Below, one piece after another: positions 1-6,311 of a stretch of DNA of 6,917 bases. Each line of letters begins with the position of its first letter. The stretch's first letter is position 1. The position numbers and the translations under genes were made by a program. Under the pieces are notes generated by a model that saw nothing but the letters and a program-made list of their open reading frames with translations, had not been told where the DNA came from and did no database searches. The stretch comes from Actinomycetota bacterium (lineage in GTDB: Bacteria > Actinomycetota > Acidimicrobiia > Spongiisociales > ZC4RG35), in assembly GCA_022615295.1 (NCBI GenBank), contig JAKEHF010000224.1, forward strand, positions 1 through 6,917. The letters run 5' to 3'.

Positions 1-849
1 CTCCACCTCCTCGCCATCGCCCATGAGGCCGGTGTCGGCCTGACCCTCGACGACTTCGACCGGATCTCCCGACGGACCCCCCATCTCGGGGACCTCAAGC
101 CCTTCGGCCGCTACCACATGGTCGACCTCGACAGGATCGGCGGCATCCCGGTGATCCTCCGTGCCTTGTGGGACGAGGGTCTGATTGCGGGGGACGCCCT
201 CACCGTGACGGGTCGAACCATGGCCGAAAACCTCGCCGACGTCGTGTTCCCCACCGATCAGGACGTCATCGCCCATCCCTCATCACCACTGGCTCCCGAG
301 GGTGGGATCGCCATCCTCATCGGGAACCTGGCGACGGAGGGCTGTGTGGTCAAGGTTGCCGGTATCGCCTTCGCCACTTTCACAGGTCCGGCACGTGTCT
401 TCGATGGGGAGCAGCTCGCCCTCGAGGCCCTGTTCGCCCATCGGATCAAACCGGGTGACGTGGTGGTGATCCGCACCGAAGGTCCCATGGGCGGACCGGG
501 GATGAGGGAGATGCTCCAGATCACCGCGGCGATCAAGGGCGCCGGTCTGGGCAAGGACGTCGCCCTGATAACCGACGGGCGGTTCTCGGGTGGCACCACC
601 GGGCTCTGCATCGGTCATGTCGCACCCGAGTCGGAGACGGGAGGGGCCCTCGGTCTCGTCGAGGAAGGCGACACCATCAGAGTCGATATCCCGGCCCGGA
701 GCATCGAGCTGCTGGTGGACGAGGCCACCCTCACCGCACGGAGGGCGTCGTGGTCGCCTCGACCCCCCCGCTACCCCACGGGGGCGTTGGCCAAGTACGC
801 CCGTTTGGTCGGGTCGGCGAGCCGGGGTGCCGTCACCGGAGAGCTCTGA
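1..849 (+). CDS. ilvD: Dihydroxy-acid dehydratase, C-terminal part (5' end outside window)
   Basis: IlvD dehydrates 2,3-dihydroxy-isovalerate and 2,3-dihydroxy-3-methylvalerate to the 2-keto acids in valine, isoleucine and CoA-precursor biosynthesis; it is a cytosolic iron-sulfur enzyme. Reading frame 1 is open from the first base and ends at TGA 847-849, so about 282 residues of a protein usually 550-615 long are present. Family signatures in order: PFGRYHMVDLDRIGGIP, LTVTGRTMAENL, GGIAILIGNLATEGCVVK, GPMGGPGMREM, and TDGRFSGGTTGLCIGHVAPE. The Ser in GRFSGG (base 586) is the position proposed as catalytic base in this family. The ATG at 118 is an internal Met, because homology continues upstream to base 1. 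The EGCVVK cysteine is a conserved family feature; the other cluster ligands would lie in the missing half. The closely related sugar-acid dehydratases (Edd-type) are the main alternative, but the motifs fit IlvD better. Nothing functional links it to the formate dehydrogenase genes that follow. Confidence 0.95.
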   Translation, partial: LHLLAIAHEAGVGLTLDDFDRISRRTPHLGDLKPFGRYHMVDLDRIGGIPVILRALWDEGLIAGDALTVTGRTMAENLADVVFPTDQDVIAHPSSPLAPEGGIAILIGNLATEGCVVKVAGIAFATFTGPARVFDGEQLALEALFAHRIKPGDVVVIRTEGPMGGPGMREMLQITAAIKGAGLGKDVALITDGRFSGGTTGLCIGHVAPESETGGALGLVEEGDTIRVDIPARSIELLVDEATLTARRASWSPRPPRYPTGALAKYARLVGSASRGAVTGEL

Positions 850-850
850 C

Positions 851-884
851 CTGGCCGAGGAGCCCCGGGAGGCCAGAGGATTTT
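851..884 (+). terminator. Possible rho-independent terminator after ilvD
   Basis: Two bases after the ilvD stop, CTGGCC (851-856) and GGCCAG (871-876) form a perfect 6-bp inverted repeat around a 14-base GC-rich loop. Four bases later comes TTTT (881-884). The T run is short and separated from the stem, and hairpins are common in DNA this GC-rich, so this is only a candidate. If real, the formate dehydrogenase operon needs its own promoter in the roughly 20 bases before its ribosome binding site, or partial read-through. I see no convincing -35/-10 pair; TACCCT at 889-894 is a weak -10-like match without a clear -35. Confidence 0.3.
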
Positions 885-902
885 GCGGTACCCTCGGCTC
901 AG

Positions 903-914
903 GAAAGGAGGTGA
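903..914 (+). promoter_or_regulatory. Extended Shine-Dalgarno of the catalytic subunit
   Basis: GAAAGGAGGTGA is a 12-base match to the complement of the usual bacterial 16S rRNA 3' tail, with five bases between GGAGG and the GTG at 917. It decides the start: the in-frame GTG at 911 overlaps the SD itself and is unlikely to be used. None of the three downstream operon genes has a comparable site; they start inside overlaps with the preceding stop codon. Confidence 0.85.
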
Positions 915-916
915 GT

Positions 917-2794
917 GTGAAACGTGACTACACACGGCTGACCACGCCCCTGGTCCGCGACAACGGAGCACTCCGTCCGGCCACCGCCGCCGAGGCGGCG
1001 GCCCGGGTCGCCACGGGCCTGGCCCCGCATCGTGGCGAGGCCTTTGGTCTGCTCAGCTGCTCCAAGGGCACCAACGAGATGAACTACATAGCCCAGAAGT
1101 TCGCCCGTGGGGTGATGGGCAGCAACAACGTAGACAGCTGTAACCGCACTTGACACGCTCCTTCGGTCGTCGGTCTGGCGACCGTGTTCGGTGCCGGTGG
1201 CGGCACCAGCTCCTATAGGGAGATGGAGGAGACCGACCTCATCATCCTCTGGGGGTCGAATGCTCGCGAGGCGCACCCCATCTTCTTTCATCACGTCCTC
1301 AAGGGGATCCACAACGGCGCCCGTCTCTACGTCGTCGACCCCCGACGCACCCCATCCGCACAGTGGGCCGACGTTTGGCTGGGTCTCGACGTCGGCTCCG
1401 ATATCGCGCTCGCCAACGCCATGGGGAGGGAGATCATCGTCTCCGACCTCCACAACAAGGCCTTCATCGACCATGCGACCAGCGGCTTCGAGGACTACGC
1501 GGCCGCCGTCGAGGGCTACACGCTCGCCAGGGGGGAGACGATCACCGGCGTCCCCGCTGAGGCTATTCGGGAGCTGGCACACGCCTATGCCACCGCCCCC
1601 ACCGCCCAGCTCTGCTGGACGCTGGGCATAACCGAGCATCACGACGCGGTGGACAATGTCCTCTCCCTGGTGAACCTGGCGCTGCTCACGGGTCACGTCG
1701 GACGTTATGGGTCCGGTCTGGTCCCGATCCGGGGTCAGAACAACGTGCAGGGGGGTGGGGACATGGGCGCCCTCCCCAACCGGCTCCCCGGTTTCCAGGA
1801 CGTGGAGAACCCTGACCTCAGGGCCAAGTTCGAGGATGCCTGGGGGGTGACGATCCCCCCGAAGCGTGGTCTCCACATCAGTCTCATGCACGAGGCGATG
1901 GACGAGGGGAGGCTTCGTGCGCTCTACGTGGTCGGGGAGAACCCGCTCCAGTCGGAGGCCGACGGGGAGGCCATGCAGCGCCGGCTCGGCGGGCTCGACT
2001 TCATGGTGGTCCAGGACATCTTCCTCACCCCCACGGCCGAGCTGGCCGACGTCGTCCTCCCCGCCGCAGGCTGGGCCGAGGTAGAGGGGACGGTGACCTC
2101 GAGTGAGCGGAGGGTGCAACGGATGCGCAAGGCGGTGCAGCCGCCCGGTGAGGCCATGGGGGACATCGAGTGGCTGTGCATGGTGGCCCGGGCCATGGGT
2201 CATGACTGGCCGACACCCACTGCGGAGGAGGCCTGGGACGAGCTCCGCTCGCTGTCGCCGATGCATGGTGGGATGTCGTACGCCCGGTTGGAGGAGATGG
2301 GGGGAATCCAATGGCCCTGTCCAGACGAGAGCCATCCGGGGACCCTCTTTCTCCACGGCCGGCTCTGGGAGGAGGACACGGGGCCCAAAGCGCCGCTCAG
2401 CGTGGTCGAGTGGACCGCACCGGTTGACCCCCTCGACGACGACTATCCGATCCGTCTCACCACCGGTCGCCGGCTCGACTCGTTCAATACCGGGGTGCAG
2501 ACCGGCCGCTATCAGTCACCGAGGAGGATCGCCGGGGTGCTCGACCTGTCCCCCGAGGATGCGGAGAGCCTGGGGGTCGGCGAGGGTGACATGGTGCAGA
2601 TCGTCTCGCGGCGAGGCCGTGTCACCGCCCCGATCCGTCTCGACCGCTCGCTGCGACCGGGTCTCAGCTTCATGGCGGTGCACTTCCCCGACGACGTCGA
2701 CGTCAACAGACTCACCATCGACGCCTGGGACCCGAAGTCGGGCACCGCAGAGTTCAAGGCGACAGCGGTCCGGATCGAGCCGGTGCCGAGCTGA
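917..2794 (+). CDS. fdhA: Formate dehydrogenase catalytic subunit, selenocysteine-containing, lacking the N-terminal [4Fe-4S] domain
   Basis: This is the molybdenum or tungsten bis-MGD subunit that oxidises formate to CO2 (or the reverse) in the cytoplasm. Reading from GTG 917 with TGA 1151-1153 as selenocysteine gives 625 residues. Sec79 lies in DSCNRT-U-HAPSVVGL and is followed by His80. Arg272, in PIRGQNNVQGGGDMG, is 193 residues after Sec79, matching Sec140-His141-Arg333 of E. coli FDH-H. The molybdopterin oxidoreductase domain spans roughly residues 12-430 (WGSNAREAHP, YVVDPRRT, LALLTGHVG, GENPLQSEAD, DIFLTPTAELADVVLP), and the molydopterin dinucleotide-binding domain roughly 510-620. 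There is no signal peptide or membrane segment, and no Cys-x2-Cys-x3-Cys cluster motif at the start: the protein begins about where E. coli FDH-H residue 62 would fall. The missing [4Fe-4S] domain is the tail of the iron-sulfur protein at 4584-5489. Homology is continuous on both sides of the TGA in the same frame. Most relatives that I recall in actinobacteria have Cys here. The stop (2792-2794) overlaps the next start as ATGA. Confidence 0.93.
1151..1153 (+). other. In-frame TGA read as selenocysteine (Sec79)
   Basis: The codon lies between ACT (Thr) and CAC (His), at the metal-ligand position that is Sec or Cys in all formate dehydrogenases of this family. No frame change is needed: 78 codons before and 546 after belong to one continuous protein. 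TGA is the terminator of ilvD and of all four operon genes, so it is not globally reassigned. Alternatives are a nonsense mutation, or an assembly error from TGC/TGT to TGA. Both would have to hit precisely the one codon where Sec is expected, next to a suitable hairpin. Confidence 0.9.
1153..1187 (+). promoter_or_regulatory. Bacterial SECIS-like hairpin
   Basis: CGGTCG (1164-1169) pairs perfectly with CGACCG (1179-1184). T1170-G1178 (wobble) and C1171-G1177 extend this to an 8-bp stem with apical loop GGTCT (1172-1176). A second fold bulges T1170 and pairs C1171 with G1178, resembling the bulged U of the E. coli fdhF SECIS that SelB contacts. ACAC (1153-1156) could also pair with GTGT (1184-1187) as a lower stem across an asymmetric bulge. 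The GGTCT loop lies 18 bases after TGA, the same spacing and loop as I recall for E. coli fdhF. Caution: the loop encodes a conserved Gly-Leu, so part of the match is forced by the protein; the stem complementarity is not. Confidence 0.75.
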
Positions 2795-4587
2795 TGGACA
2801 TCCGGCTCCTCCTCGACCGGCCCACCGCTGCGGAGCGTGAGGCCGTGGACCGTGTCCTCGGTTCGGCGACCTCGGACTGGGACGGGGGAGGACCCTCCCG
2901 GGCCGACGGTCATGTCGCCCGAGGCGGCCGCGCCACCCGCCGCCGGCGCCATCTCCTCCTTCCAGCCCTGCATGCGGTACAGGACGAGTCGGGCTCGATC
3001 AGCCGGGGAGCCCTGGGGTACATATGCGAACGGCTCTCGATCCCCCCGGCGGAGGCCTACGGGGTGGCGACTTTCTACGCCTTGTTCGACACCGGGAAGC
3101 CCAGGGCACCGGTCATGGTCCACGTCTGTGACGACTTGGTGTGCATGCGTAGGGGAGGCGCCGAGCTCAGGATCCGAATCGAGGAGACCCTAGGTCCGGA
3201 GAGGGAAGGCGCAGGGGAGAGAAGCTGGGGCTCGAGCCCCTGTCTCGGCCAGTGCGATCGGGCCCCGGCCGCATTGGTCCACACAGCCGGAACGGGCTAT
3301 GAGACACTGGCCCCCTACGACGGCGTCACGTCCCAGGTGACAATCGGCCAGGATCGCGGAGAGCTGACGCTTCTCCGCCGTGCGGGTGTGGTCGACCCGG
3401 CCAGTCTCGACTCATATCGCGCCGCCGGCGGTTACAGCATGCTCGACAGGGCAATCGGGATCGGGCCGGAGGGGGTAATCGCCTCATTGGAGATCTCCGG
3501 TCTGAGGGGCAGGGGTGGCGCCGCCTTCCCGATCGGTGCCAAGTGGCGGGGGGTGGCGGAGGCCATGGGCCCGGACAAGTTCGTGATCGCCAACGCCGAT
3601 GAGTCGGAGCCGGGCACCTTCAAGGACCGGGTCCTCATGGAGGGCGATCCTTTCGCTCTCATCGAGGCGTTGACCATTGCCGGTTTCGCCACCGGGGCCA
3701 CCAAGGGCTTCATCTACGTCCGTGGGGAGTACCCGGTGGCCGAGACGCTGCTTGCCGGGGCCGTCGCCCAGGCCTATGAGGCCGGGTTGCTGGGGAGGGA
3801 CGTGGCCGGCGCCGGTTTCACCTTCGAGTTGGAGCTGCGTCGCGGAGCCGGCGCCTACATCTGTGGTGAGGAGACGGCGCTCTTCGCCTCGATCGAGGGC
3901 CACCGGGGGGAGCCGCGTCAGAAGCCGCCTTTCCCAACGGAGTGCGGGCTGTTCGGCAGACCGACCGCGGTGAACAACGTGGAGACCCTGGTGGCGGTGC
4001 TCGCCGTCCTCGAGATGGGCGCCGAGACCTTCGCCTCCATCGGCACCGAGAGGTCGAAAGGCCCCAAGCTCTTCTGTGTGTCGGGCGACGTGACCCGACC
4101 CGGCGTCTATGAGGTGCCCTTCGGGACGACCCTGCGTCACATGCTCGATCTCGCCGGTGTCGGCGGGTCGGGGAGGGTCGGTGCGGTTCTGGTCGGCGGC
4201 GCCGCCGGTGCGTTCGTCGGACCGGAGTCACTGGACATGGAGCTGACCTTCGAGGGCGCCGGCGCCGTCGGGGCCGGTCTTGGGTCGGGCGCGCTGATCG
4301 TGTTTGACGACGAGACGGATTTCGGCCCGGTCCTGGCCCGGATCGCCCGTTTCTTCAGGGACGAGTCCTGCGGGCAGTGTGTCCCCTGCCGGATCGGGAC
4401 CGTGCGTCAGGAGGAGGCTTTGGTGAGGATCGCCACCGGACGCACCATCGGCGGCCTCGAGGAGGAGCGGACCCGTCTCGGCGACCTGGCGCGGGTGATG
4501 ACCGACGCCTCCATCTGTGGTCTCGGTCAGACGGCGTCGACGGCCATACAGTCGGCGATGAGACTGGGTTTGGCGGGGGCGCCGTGA
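2794..4587 (+). CDS. Fused NuoE-NuoF-type NAD(H)/FMN subunit of formate dehydrogenase
   Basis: This 597-residue diaphorase subunit passes electrons from the iron-sulfur protein to NAD+; it is equivalent to FdsG plus FdsB (or NuoE plus NuoF) in one chain. Residues about 1-185 are the thioredoxin-like [2Fe-2S] domain with ligands C112, C117 (Cys-x4-Cys), C150 and C154 (Cys-x3-Cys). Residues about 200-597 are NuoF-like: FMN/NADH motif GLRGRGGAAFPIGAKW from residue 236, then ADESEPGTFKDR, GAYICGEETAL, and NNVETL. The [4Fe-4S] site is C526, C529, C532 (ESCGQCVPC) and C575 (SICGLG). All ligands and nucleotide motifs are intact, so it should be active. ATG 2794 overlaps the previous stop by one base and has only a weak Shine-Dalgarno, implying translational coupling. 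The RGGRATRRRRHLLLPALHAVQ stretch before the NuoE core (residues about 43-63) is Arg-rich. A bidirectional-hydrogenase diaphorase is the alternative, but the neighbours specify formate dehydrogenase. Confidence 0.94.
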   Translation: MDIRLLLDRPTAAEREAVDRVLGSATSDWDGGGPSRADGHVARGGRATRRRRHLLLPALHAVQDESGSISRGALGYICERLSIPPAEAYGVATFYALFDTGKPRAPVMVHVCDDLVCMRRGGAELRIRIEETLGPEREGAGERSWGSSPCLGQCDRAPAALVHTAGTGYETLAPYDGVTSQVTIGQDRGELTLLRRAGVVDPASLDSYRAAGGYSMLDRAIGIGPEGVIASLEISGLRGRGGAAFPIGAKWRGVAEAMGPDKFVIANADESEPGTFKDRVLMEGDPFALIEALTIAGFATGATKGFIYVRGEYPVAETLLAGAVAQAYEAGLLGRDVAGAGFTFELELRRGAGAYICGEETALFASIEGHRGEPRQKPPFPTECGLFGRPTAVNNVETLVAVLAVLEMGAETFASIGTERSKGPKLFCVSGDVTRPGVYEVPFGTTLRHMLDLAGVGGSGRVGAVLVGGAAGAFVGPESLDMELTFEGAGAVGAGLGSGALIVFDDETDFGPVLARIARFFRDESCGQCVPCRIGTVRQEEALVRIATGRTIGGLEEERTRLGDLARVMTDASICGLGQTASTAIQSAMRLGLAGAP

Positions 4588-5489
4588 GCGACCCTTCGGT
4601 GACGGTCACGGTGGACGGGAGGGATCTGGAGGTTCCCGCCGGCGTCAGTGTTCTCGACGCCTGCAGGGTCGGCGGTGCCGACATCCCCACGCTCTGTTTT
4701 GGGCCCACGATGACCCCCGCCAACGCCTGCCGGGTGTGTGTGGTCGAGGTGGAGGGCTCGCGGACCCTGGTCCCGTCCTGTTCCCGTCGTGTCGAGGAGG
4801 GGATGCGGATCGGGACCGAGTCGGACCGGGTTCTCCACAGCAGACGTCTGGTGATGGAATTGCTCGGCTCGGCGTCCGAGCTCGACAGGGCCGGCGGTGA
4901 TCTGCCGAGATGGATGGAGCTCTCCGGAGCCGATCCGAGCCGCTTCGGCGAGGCGGAGCCGGAGAAGGGCCGTCAGCCGCCCAGTCCGGGTCATGGGCAT
5001 GAGTCGATCCCTGGCAGGGCGGCGACTGTCTTCGAGCCGGTCAAGGTCGAGGACGAGCTCTATGTCCGGGACTACTCCCGCTGCATCCTCTGCTACCGCT
5101 GTGTCGACGCCTGTGGCGTGGAGCACCAGAACACGTTCGCCATAGCGGTGGCCGGCAGAGGCTTCGACGCCCATATCTCCACCGAGTTCGACGTCGCTCT
5201 GCCCGACTCGGCGTGTGTCTACTGCGGGAACTGCGTCGCGGTGTGCCCCACCGGGGCCCTGGTGGGCAAGATCGAGTACGACATGCGTGAGGAGGGAGTA
5301 TGGGACGAGACGCGTCAGGAGGTGACGCGGACCGTGTGCTCCTACTGCGGGGTGGGATGCAATCTCGACCTCCATGTCCAGGAGGGGAGGATCGTCAAGG
5401 TGACCTCACCGCACGACCACGAGGTCACTCAGGGCAACCTCTGCATCAAGGGCCGTTTTGGGTGGAGCTATGTGGGCAGTGGGCAGTGA
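4584..5489 (+). CDS. Iron-sulfur subunit of formate dehydrogenase carrying the relocated [4Fe-4S] domain of the catalytic subunit
   Basis: This 301-residue protein is the electron relay and corresponds to the N-terminal part of canonical FdsA/FdhF. Domains: [2Fe-2S] ferredoxin at about 5-80 (C38, C49, C52, C66, as in IPTLCFGPTMTPANACRVC); two ferredoxin-type [4Fe-4S] sites at about 160-230 (CILCYRCVDAC, C167/170/173/177, and CVYCGNCVAVCPTGAL, C211/214/217/221); and the metal-pterin-proximal [4Fe-4S] domain at 250-293 (CSYCGVGC, C252/255/259, plus C287 in GNLCIKGRFGW). K289 corresponds to the Lys that sits between cluster and pterin in E. coli FDH-H (Lys44). The protein stops eight residues after GRFG W-region, just where the catalytic chain would normally continue. 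The His-Cys3 cluster found between the first two domains of NuoG and many FdsA proteins is absent: there is no Cys between 66 and 167. GTG 4584 overlaps the preceding TGA (GTGA); MSDPSVTVTVDGRDLEVPAG fits a ferredoxin start. It presumably forms the composite active unit with the subunit at 917-2794. Confidence 0.92.
   Translation: MSDPSVTVTVDGRDLEVPAGVSVLDACRVGGADIPTLCFGPTMTPANACRVCVVEVEGSRTLVPSCSRRVEEGMRIGTESDRVLHSRRLVMELLGSASELDRAGGDLPRWMELSGADPSRFGEAEPEKGRQPPSPGHGHESIPGRAATVFEPVKVEDELYVRDYSRCILCYRCVDACGVEHQNTFAIAVAGRGFDAHISTEFDVALPDSACVYCGNCVAVCPTGALVGKIEYDMREEGVWDETRQEVTRTVCSYCGVGCNLDLHVQEGRIVKVTSPHDHEVTQGNLCIKGRFGWSYVGSGQ
5472..5485 (+). repeat. 7-bp tandem duplication at the iron-sulfur subunit/fdhD junction
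   Basis: GTGGGCA occurs twice back to back and is followed directly by GTGA, which contains both the stop of the upstream gene and the start of fdhD. Being 7 bp, one copy more or less shifts the frame. With one copy the upstream protein would end SYVGSDR, closer to the usual family continuation, instead of SYVGSGQ, and its stop would move past the fdhD start. It could be a small slippage duplication; chance is possible. Confidence 0.7.
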
Positions 5490-6277
5490 CCGATGAGACG
5501 GTGCGCACCCGGCCGGTTCTGAGGGTCCGAGAGGGCCCGGAGCGGCTCGACGACCACCTTGTCGTCGAGGAGCCGGTGGAGATACGTCTCGAAGGCACGG
5601 CGTTGGCCGTGGTCATGCGGACGCCGGGTCATGATGCCGAGCTGGTCCTGGGATTCGCCATCACCGAGGGCATCGTGGTCGGTCCGGCCGAGGTTGCGGT
5701 GGTCGAGGAGCTGGGCGAGGGCCGGGTGAATCTGAGACTTGCTCCGGGGGTGGTCGTCGACCCGGGCCGGTTTCAACGGAATCTCTACGCCACTTCCTCA
5801 TGTGGGGTTTGTGGCAAGGCTTCGATCGAGGCCCTCCGTGTGGCCGGCGCCAAGCCACCGCCCGGCCCCATCGTCACCCGCGAGGTGTTGGAGACCCTTC
5901 CCGGGCGGCTTCTTGCAGAACAAGAGACTTTCCACTCCACTGGTGGCCTCCATGCCGCGGCCGCGTTCGATCCGAGTGGGGCGCTGCTCGTCGTCCGTGA
6001 GGACGTGGGCCGTCACAACGCGGTTGACAAGCTGGTCGGCGCCCTTGCCACGGTCAGCTGGCCGCTGCGCGACCTCGGGCTCATGGTCTCGGGCAGGGTG
6101 TCGTTCGAGATCGTCCAGAAGGCGGCCGTCGCCGGGATATCGCTGGTGTGTGGGGTATCGGCGGCGTCGAGCTTGGCGGTGGAGCTCGCCGAGGAGATGG
6201 GGATGACCGTGATCGGGTTTCTCCGTGATCGGGGTTTCACCTTGTACACGGGGCCGGAGAGGGTTACGGGGATCTGA
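5486..6277 (+). CDS. fdhD: Formate dehydrogenase accessory sulfurtransferase FdhD
   Basis: FdhD takes sulfur from a cysteine desulfurase (IscS in E. coli) and delivers it to the Mo/W bis-MGD cofactor, giving the sulfido ligand that formate dehydrogenase needs. It is cytoplasmic and not part of the mature enzyme. The 263 residues are a usual length for the family. Visible motifs: TPGHDAELVLGFAITEGIV near the start; the active-site CxxC in SSCGVCGKASI (C106, C109); FHSTGGLHAAA from residue 149; REDVGRHNAVDKLVG from residue 171; and SGRVSFEIVQKAAVAGI. GTG 5486 overlaps the upstream TGA (GTGA). The frame is open further upstream to ATG 5300, but that stretch lies wholly within the iron-sulfur gene and does not resemble FdhD. 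No good Shine-Dalgarno precedes the start, so coupling is likely. As the last operon gene it ties cofactor maturation to synthesis of its target. Confidence 0.95.
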   Translation: MTDETVRTRPVLRVREGPERLDDHLVVEEPVEIRLEGTALAVVMRTPGHDAELVLGFAITEGIVVGPAEVAVVEELGEGRVNLRLAPGVVVDPGRFQRNLYATSSCGVCGKASIEALRVAGAKPPPGPIVTREVLETLPGRLLAEQETFHSTGGLHAAAAFDPSGALLVVREDVGRHNAVDKLVGALATVSWPLRDLGLMVSGRVSFEIVQKAAVAGISLVCGVSAASSLAVELAEEMGMTVIGFLRDRGFTLYTGPERVTGI

Positions 6278-6289
6278 GGAGGTCGGTCC

Positions 6290-6311
6290 GGGGCGTGGGG
6301 AAGACCGCCCC
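6290..6311. terminator. Hairpin between convergent genes, possible bidirectional terminator
   Basis: GGGGCG (6290-6295) and CGCCCC (6306-6311) form a perfect 6-bp GC stem with a 10-base loop. It sits in the 33-base gap between the fdhD stop and the stop of the opposing HNH gene, where both transcripts would be expected to end. There is no T tract on either strand, so a classical intrinsic terminator is not demonstrated. Confidence 0.35.

Noticed and set aside
590..1153. 187-residue ORF spanning the end of ilvD and the start of fdhA
   Set aside because: Its first 109 codons are an out-of-frame shadow of ilvD and the gap. Only the part from GTG 917 is real, as the N-terminus of the selenoprotein.
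1151..1153. Global TGA reassignment (Trp or Gly code)
   Set aside because: TGA terminates ilvD and all four operon genes at the expected protein ends.
1151..1153. Pseudogene with a nonsense mutation
   Set aside because: Every other feature of the gene and its operon is intact, and the stop is exactly at the Sec/Cys ligand position with a downstream hairpin. A genome-wide check for sel genes would settle it.
899..2356. Long (485-residue) open frame on the minus strand opposite fdhA
   Set aside because: Long antisense frames are expected in high-GC DNA. It has low-complexity composition with no recognisable domain and lies entirely opposite a clearly conserved gene.
1184..2794. Separate 536-residue formate dehydrogenase gene starting at GTG 1184
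   Set aside because: There is no Shine-Dalgarno, it would lack the active-site residue, and homology continues without a break upstream through the TGA to GTG 917.
4527..5375. 282-residue minus-strand open frame opposite the iron-sulfur subunit
   Set aside because: Same GC-driven antisense artefact; no motifs.
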